Assembly (NCBI GenBank): GCA_916610825.1
Contig: OU744447.1
Span: 27,416,561 to 27,480,560, forward strand
DNA: 64,000 bases
Direction of reading: 5' to 3'
Source of the DNA: Haliclystus octoradiatus
Lineage: Eukaryota > Cnidaria > Staurozoa > Stauromedusae > Haliclystidae
Of the stretch, positions 58,255-64,000 are shown piece by piece (positions within the stretch are counted from its first letter, which is position 1; each line of letters opens with the position of its first letter). The position numbers and the translations under genes were made by a program. The notes beneath the pieces are model-generated. The model did no database searches. It had not been told where the DNA came from and saw only the letters and a list, made by a program, of their open reading frames with translations.

Positions 58255-59590
58255 CAAATTGCAACAGAAGCATTTTTTCATCAATTCTAGGGTCAAATTT
58301 TATGCTTAACAACATATCCAAAATGTTCCGAAATCGGAGTAGGCAAAATGCCTTAATTTCGCAATTTGATTTATGGCATTCCCAGTAGAAACATGAAAGC
58401 GAGGCTGTCCTTTTTTAGTGTAATCATGTGATTTAATTTGAGAGGAAAATATCAGGAATAGTAGCCTTGCATCATTTAGCACATATAATTTGCTTAAAAT
58501 TTCTTTACTGTCACTATGTATCAAATTACCAAAACGAGGCTATGTATGAAAATTAAACAAATCGACATAGAAAAACTAGAAAAACATATACACAGTAAGT
58601 GAAAAATGTTATTCAATATATTTTAACATTCCACTAGCAGTATAGATCATGTAAATACTTTATTTATCTTATTTAGAAAATACAATTAGGTAATATACAT
58701 TGTTCACAATGAACAATTTTAGGCAAATGCATGGGGATATCATAGTCGCAATTATTTTTGACGGAAATTGACCATTACGATTTGATGATAGGCCTGAAGA
58801 AAAACAGCAGAAAATGATATCCAATAGAAATGTTGAATTAAATTAAACTAACGAACTAATACCTTTTACTTCTTGACAGGAAGTCAATTAACTTTGTATA
58901 TAGACTACAGTTATCCAGTCGTTTATGTTACTAATTTAACCATGGAATGAAAATTGAACATGGAACTTCACCTAAAGGTTATGACCAAACTGTTGACTAT
59001 ATCCTATACACATATACAATCAAACCTGCTATAACAGCCATCTCTATACAGTGACCACCTGTCTAAAGTGGTCACTCTTGCAATGTCTTGAAATAGTATT
59101 TTCTATTAAATCAAAGATTGATGAGCTTGTCTGTAGTTTTGGTGATTTCCTCTTTTTCAGTCCTTGGTTTCTCTGAGCAGACAAAGGAAGCTCGTATGGA
59201 GAAAATGGTCCATAGTCAATGAACTTGTATGAATAGTCCATGAACAGTTCATGAACATTGTTATTGAATGCTCCCGAGTTTTCATTTATTATAAATTATA
59301 CAATTTATAAATTAATTCAGCAGTTCATGAACTGCTTATAAATTGTTCATGAAACTTTGCCATTTAACATTTATGAACTATTTTTCCACGGAAGATTTTT
59401 ATACAACATATTTGATACATCCCCTGCAACATGTTCAGGAGTTCAGAAGTTCAGAACAATAGGGCTCTTTCACCGACTTATAAATAGATTCGCGCAAAGC
59501 CTTATGGGATAGCACAACGTACAACACTTCGATATCATTTCTGAGTTAGCTGCGTTTTGACCGCGTTCGTTGATGTTTATTGCCCAAGTT
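58255..59590. repeat. left arm of a large inverted duplication
   Basis: Starts CCTCACACAAATTGCAACAG and is the inverse of 61110-62475, with roughly 85-90% matching by eye. It includes a pogo-like terminus near 59018 (CAATCAAACCTGCTATAACA), a coding-like strip (59044-59200, minus: SSSIFDLIENTISRHCKSD) and a TTCATGAAC MITE (59235-59395). Confidence 0.75.
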
Positions 59591-60562
59591 AAAAACTAAT
59601 TTACTCGATATGCAATCCACAGAACGTGATAAACCAAAAACGAAAGGTACCACGAAGCATTACTGTTGGGGTACCTGTAAATCAGATTCCTGAAATCCGG
59701 TTAAATAAGCCGTATGAACGTTTTGTATTCGCTTCCCAAATCTTGGCAAAAAGTGTGAATTGGTAGAAAACAAAACAATAACAACAACTAAATTTAAAAA
59801 TGTATACCAGTTTTACTAGAAATAAAATAAGGACTTGTAGCAAGTAATACACATGAACACACATATTCAAAACTACCAAGAAGACACGTAGAATTTCCTT
59901 TCAATTATTTTATAAATAGTATTTTAACTACAAATGAGTATTAGCAACATATCATTCGGTCGGCTTATAGTCGATATTCTCGTCGCTATCAAATGACAAC
60001 TTTTAAACATAATACATTTCAATTAATAATGATGAAATATATAACCAGTAAATACAGTCGATAATCTCTTAATAAATAGTTATATATTGTAAATCAATTA
60101 TAAACAGACCCAAGTAAATAGCAATCATCGTAACCACATAATAATCTGAAATACACAATAGTGACATCTTGAGGCTACATAGTTGATCTCTCCTGAAAAT
60201 TGATAATTTGAAACACTAAATAACACTAACTGAGAATAATACACATGAAAATAGCCCCGGAATGTCCTAATGGGGATGACAAGAGTGGATAAACACTGAT
60301 GATAAATAGGATAGGTAGCCTACGTTACTACGTAGTTCTGATTTAGCCTAAACAACATCTGCGTATTTGCAATACAAGAGGATGAACACCGATCCACTTG
60401 CCTTACTTAAAACAATATTCACTTTTGACGAAAATTCTTTTTCCATGGAATTTATGTTGAACATAAGCCCTCAAAAGTAATTTGCTAGTTCGATATAACA
60501 ATATCATAAATGTTTCAACAAAACGACGTGCTACAAAATGTATGCTGTAGGCCTACCTTTCT

Positions 60563-60795
60563 TCAAGGGTTTGGCTGGTAACATTTAGTATATGGATCCT
60601 CACACACATCTTCTTCTTCTTCACTGTTGTTATATTGATAAAACACATTTTCTGACGATGACTCCACAATGTAATGATAAATATGACCATAATTAAAGCA
60701 AGAATAGCAAGAAGCCAAGTCTCTTGACAGAAATTCACGCCAGTCTGTTGTTGGTATTTGCAACAGACCAACACTAAAACTATCACAAGATAATG
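60563..60795 (-). CDS. candidate second exon of a small unidentified gene
   Basis: Acceptor CAACTTCAG. Joined in phase to the exon at 62948-62996 it codes LSCDSFSVGLLQIPTTDWRE, FLSRDLASCYSCFNYGHIYH, YIVESSSENVFYQYNNSEEE then EDVCEDPYTKCYQPNP and TGA at 60565. Total 93 residues, Cys/Tyr/acid-rich, no known domain. Another frame of the same exon would encode a hydrophobic segment (WLLAILALIMVIFIITLW). It lies in the centre of the inverted duplication, so it could be a transposon relic instead. Confidence 0.3.
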
Positions 60796-60859
60796 CTGAA
60801 GTTGAAAGGGAAATATATTTAAATCCATACTAAATATCCACTATCAATCTTTGGGTCAA

Positions 60860-61060
60860 CTGCTTTTGCAACAGATAAATATGCCTTCGACCCTTCGACA
60901 CAACAGAAAAGATTTCAATCCAGTTGTTTTCACCATGACATTTTTCAAGCCAACGTTTTACTTGAACAAATCAACAATTTGAAGGAATATGAGGTAAAAC
61001 AGCACCAGGCACCTTTACTCCATCTAGAACAATCATAGGATGGTCAAGATCCATAGTGAA
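60860..61060 (-). pseudogene. coding-like relic in the centre of the inverted duplication
   Basis: After acceptor TATTTTAG the minus strand reads AVLLAAIRFTMDLDHPMIVL, DGVKVPGAVLPHIPSNC, stop, then in the same frame FVQVKRWLEKCHGENNWIEI and FSVVSKGRRHIYLLQKQL. A single TGA in about 80 codons suggests former coding sequence. Family not recognised. Confidence 0.35.
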
Positions 61061-61109
61061 TCTGATAGCAGCAAGTAAAACAGCTAAAATAAATGATGTT
61101 GTGAGATAA

Positions 61110-62475
61110 AATTCAGCCGCGGCTCAACAAATTCGACAACGCAATAAAATGCAATGTACGTTGAGGTATCCCACAATGCTTTTCGCGAAAAATGTGTGAC
61201 GTAGGCGTGAAAGAGCCCTATTCATGAACTATTCAAAAACAGCTCATGAACCTTCACGGACAGTTCATAAAAAACAATCCATGAAAACTTTGGGCCATTT
61301 AACGTTCATGAACTGTTCATGGACTGTTCATTAACTCCTGGACTGTTTTTCGCAGGGATATTATGAAGAGCTGCCAAACACATATTGTGAACCCTACAGT
61401 TTTACTCACTTGTATTCGAAGTTTCAAAAATATGCTAATCATTATTGATTAAAATGAATGGAGAGCTAATGGTCGGGGAATTTGCAAATTTCAAAAGTGG
61501 CACAAATTATTTGCTTTATACAAGTTTCCTTTATCTGCTAAGACGAACCAAGAACTAGAAAAGAGTAACTCACTAAAACTGCAGCCAAGCTCATCAATCT
61601 TCGATTCAATAGAAAATACTATTTCAGAACATTGCAAGAGTGACAACTTTAGACAGGTGGTCGCTGTATAGAGACGGCTGTTATAACAGGTCCGATTGTA
61701 TATGTGTATAGTATATATTTAACATTTTGGGCATAACCTTTAGATGAAGTTCCAGTGTTCAATTTTCATTCCATGGTTAAATTAGTAACATGAACGAGTG
61801 GGTAACTGTAGTCTATATACGAAGTTGCATTGATTTCCTGTCAATGATTAATGAAGGTATTAGTTCTTTAGTTTAATTTAATTTGACGTTTCTATTGGAT
61901 ATCTTCTTCTGCTTTTTTTCTTCATGCCTATCATCAAATCGTAATTGTCAATTCCTCTCAAAAATAATTGCGACCATGAACATTCCTAGGCATTTGCCTG
62001 AAATTGTTCGTTGTGAACAATGTATATTACCTAGTTGTATTTTCTAAATAAGATAAATTAAGTATTTACAGGATCTATCTTGCTAGTGGAATGTTAAAAT
62101 ATAATGAATAACATTTCTCACTTACTGTATATATCTTTATCTAGTTTTCCTATGTCGATTTGTTTAATCTTCATACATAGCCTCGTTTTGATAATTTGAT
62201 ACATAGTGACAGTAAAGAAATTTTAAGCACATTTTATGAGCTAAATGATGCAGGGCTATAATGTCTGATGGTATTCCTTCAAATTTAATCACATGGTTGC
62301 ACTGAAACTGGACAGCCCCGCTTTCATGTTTCTACTGGAATTGCCATAAATCAAATTGCGAAATTAAGGCATTTTCCTACTCCGATTTCGGAACATTTTG
62401 GATATGTTGTTAAGCATAAAATTTGACCCTAGAATTGATAAAAAATGCTTCTGTTGCAATTTGTGTGAGGTACTA
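61110..62475. repeat. right arm of a large inverted duplication
   Basis: Inverse of 58255-59590, ending GCAATTTGTGTGAGG. It carries the matching pogo-like terminus near 61702 (CTGTTATAACAGGTCCGATT), the strip SSSIFDSIENTISEHCKSDN on plus, and a MITE (61220-61360). MITEs at matching places in both arms suggest the MITE was present before the duplication. Confidence 0.75.
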
Positions 62476-62947
62476 GTAGTATTTTTATTAATTGGCATAA
62501 TAAGTTGTTAACCCCTTGCAAGAACTTCTAAAGAATGAGTCAACAATTATCGAAAGTTCATATCCATATGTCGTGCATTACATTCATACATTTAGGTCTA
62601 AAATTGAAGTAAAATATTGGCGATGAAAATCACAACTAAATCATTGAAGCGAAACACACAAGGCTATGGCAGGCACATTCTGTAGAAAGCGTAGAGGCAG
62701 TAGCTCCTAAATAACATTAAAAAGGTGGCAGTTGAAGTCCGACTAGCCCAAACCAAACATGTGCGCAAGTGGCCAATATTTTAAGGCAAAAATTCACAAA
62801 AGTTTGGCTAAAATGATACGTCCAAAAGCAGAAGGAAATCGACCAAACAATTTACAGCCTTACAGTTCAAAAGAATAACGAAGGCATTTATCAACATATT
62901 CAAAAGCAAAACGATTAGAATCATTGAACAAACATAGTGATTCTTAC
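62476..62947. other. unassigned stretch
   Basis: 470 bp; no feature recognised. Confidence 0.4.
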
Positions 62948-62996
62948 CTTGAAGGTGAAGGTGGTCCAAAATGATCGTTTTACTGAACTCAGCCAT
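62948..62996 (-). CDS. candidate first exon of a small unidentified gene
   Basis: ATG in AAAATGGCTG context codes MAEFSKTIILDHLHLQ plus one base, then donor GTAAGA. Phase-compatible acceptors lie at 60795 and at about 61060. No domain recognised. Confidence 0.35.
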
Positions 62997-63205
62997 TTTA
63001 TGTACAGACAAGCAGCGAAATAATTACAGCCGCAATAATAACATAAGTGGTAAAGTCTTTAAAATTGCATTGTTGAATTAATCATTCACAATATGTCCTT
63101 TGATAAGGTAGCAGACCAGTAACATATTTGTTGTTTAAATCATGTTGGATTTAATAGAACAGCAGTTTTGTTTAAGCAGTGAATAAAATTAATTAGCTTC
63201 TTCAG

Positions 63206-63389
63206 TTTGTGTCAACTAAATCACCAAGGCGTAAACAAATGTTTAATGCATTGTTTGCTGAGACAACAGGAGATTGTTTGCCAACTTGTTGAAGAAGAGC
63301 TTCCGTTGATCAAAAGCCACCCAGCGTGCCAGAAAGCACATTTCGAAGGAAAGAAAATTAAAATAAAATACTTGCAGTGGTCGGAATGA
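63206..63389 (+). CDS. candidate terminal exon of a plus-strand gene
   Basis: Acceptor CTTCTTCAG, then LCQLNHQGVNKCLMHCLLRQ, QEIVCQLVEEELPLIKSHPA and CQKAHFEGKKIKIKYLQWSE, TGA at 63387-63389 and AATAAA at 63410-63415. It could be the 3' end of the gene starting at 46720, which is speculation. The overlapping minus-strand frame (63221-63610) has no family features. Confidence 0.3.
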
Positions 63390-63679
63390 AAGCCCGCCGG
63401 TTCTCGTACAATAAAGACTGTGAAGGTGGTTTTTCCCTTAAATGTGTTGCACAGCTTGGGGTAATCGTGGCTGTAGTCGAAAGGCCCTACGGGCCATCCT
63501 TCTTGAAGAAAATGCCCCTTCGGCGATGACCCCTCAAGACTTACCCTATATAATAACTCCAAATCGGATTTAACCGGAACTGAACTTAGATCTCGCTCGT
63601 AGTACCCCACAATGGCTAGATTTTAATTTTGCCTAAATTGGTATGTTACCCCATTTAAAATCCCCGTCATTGATGAGGT

Positions 63680-63835
63680 TCGGGATTGGTGCTTGGTTGA
63701 TGGGAGTTACTCATCACGCATTTGTCAGGTAGCTTAACTTCATGCCAACCATCTCCACCAAGCTAGTCTGCAGCATGCTTGGAGAGGAGATACAGAATCA
63801 TCATCTGTACCACCCACCAAAAACTTCCAAGCACC
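63680..63835 (+). repeat. PAT/DIRS B-type terminal remnant
   Basis: GGGATTGGTGCTTGGTTGAT then GGGAGTTACTCATCACGCAT and TTGTCAGGTAGCTTAAC match 56700-56780. It continues to CTTCCAAGCACCC. The final stretch 63836-64000 shows nothing further. Confidence 0.55.
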
Positions 63836-64000
63836 CATAGAAAATGTAGTATTTTTCTTTTCGGCCAACAATTTATGCCATTATGCATGAGAACTTGGCC
63901 AAAGGTACAGGATTAGTCCTGGTATAACGAAAATATGCCTGGCTATTCCACCGTCTAAGGGCTTGAATGACATGACCACGAACACCATTGCGTTCAGCCA

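Larger units (their letters stand above)
59018..61702. mobile_element. possible pogo/Tigger-like element
   Basis: Ends CAATCAAACCTGCTATAACA and its inverse, followed inside by TCTCTATACAGYGACCACCT. This resembles the CAGT-AACC-TATAACGG type of pogo/Tigger ends, next to TA. About 2.7 kb; no transposase core identified. A related GACCACCTGTCTATAGTGGTC hairpin lies at 14708. Confidence 0.4.

Noticed and set aside
59018..61702. an intact pogo/Tigger transposon with transposase
   Set aside because: Only terminal resemblance; the centre shows no DDE or helix-turn-helix motif I can recognise, so it is kept only as a low-confidence call.
63221..63610. 129-codon minus-strand frame
   Set aside because: Composition is that of an antisense shadow; the overlapping plus frame has an acceptor, a stop and AATAAA.

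Overview
The window is eukaryotic, AT-rich and intron-rich. It reads as an invertebrate animal genome, probably marine. The evidence is GT-AG introns with matching phases, one AT-AC (U12-type) intron, tRNA-derived SINEs, several non-LTR retrotransposon types, DIRS/PAT-like elements, LTR retroelement fragments (Gypsy-, BEL/Pao- and Copia-like), and hAT, Harbinger, pogo/Tigger-like and Mutator-like DNA elements. I cannot name the species from sequence alone.

The main host gene is POLE2, the second subunit of DNA polymerase epsilon, on the minus strand. I can place 19 coding exons between 46256 (ATG) and 2381. They total 1440 nt (480 codons) and their phases agree wherever neighbouring exons are both found. 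One short exon between 35621 and 14598, and the last coding exon, were not found; the latter may lie left of base 1. The gene covers about 44 kb because three introns (46188-41217, 40624-35654, 35620-14599) have filled with transposons. The intron at 12468-12353 has the terminal sequences of a U12-type AT-AC intron. A perfect E2F-type site lies just upstream of the POLE2 ATG. A plus-strand first exon with a strong start context (46720-47094) lies about 460 bp away, so the interval looks like a bidirectional promoter.

By region: 1-640 is a broken Gag fragment and 880-1378 one arm of a foldback repeat. 2.4-14.6 kb holds the compact 3' half of POLE2. 14.9-22.4 kb is a graveyard of Harbinger transposase, LINE RT pieces, a Copia-like relic, a zinc finger-CUE-HECT-like relic and a 57-residue tandem repeat. 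22.46-28.57 kb is a PAT-like tyrosine-recombinase retrotransposon whose split direct repeats (A1-ORFs-B1-A2-B2) are all visible. 32.4-33.9 kb has retroelement fragments and a second recombinase remnant. 35.97-39.66 and 42.08-44.95 kb are two copies of one LINE, each with its own target-site duplication; the first is interrupted by a hAT MITE and a SINE. 45.44-46.01 kb is a tandem pair of about 287-bp LTR-like units, each with a strong heat-shock-element array, AP-1 site and TATA box.

Right of the promoter, a hAT remnant (47128-56657) is split by an approximately 8.7-kb element with GC-rich inverted ends. That element contains a CR1/L2-like LINE, a Mutator-like element with 9-bp duplications, a 200-bp satellite and a 920-bp foldback. 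Beyond it, 58.25-62.48 kb is a large inverted duplication with pogo/Tigger-like ends and a possible small two-exon gene. Short DIRS-type terminal remnants lie at 56.7 and 63.7 kb.
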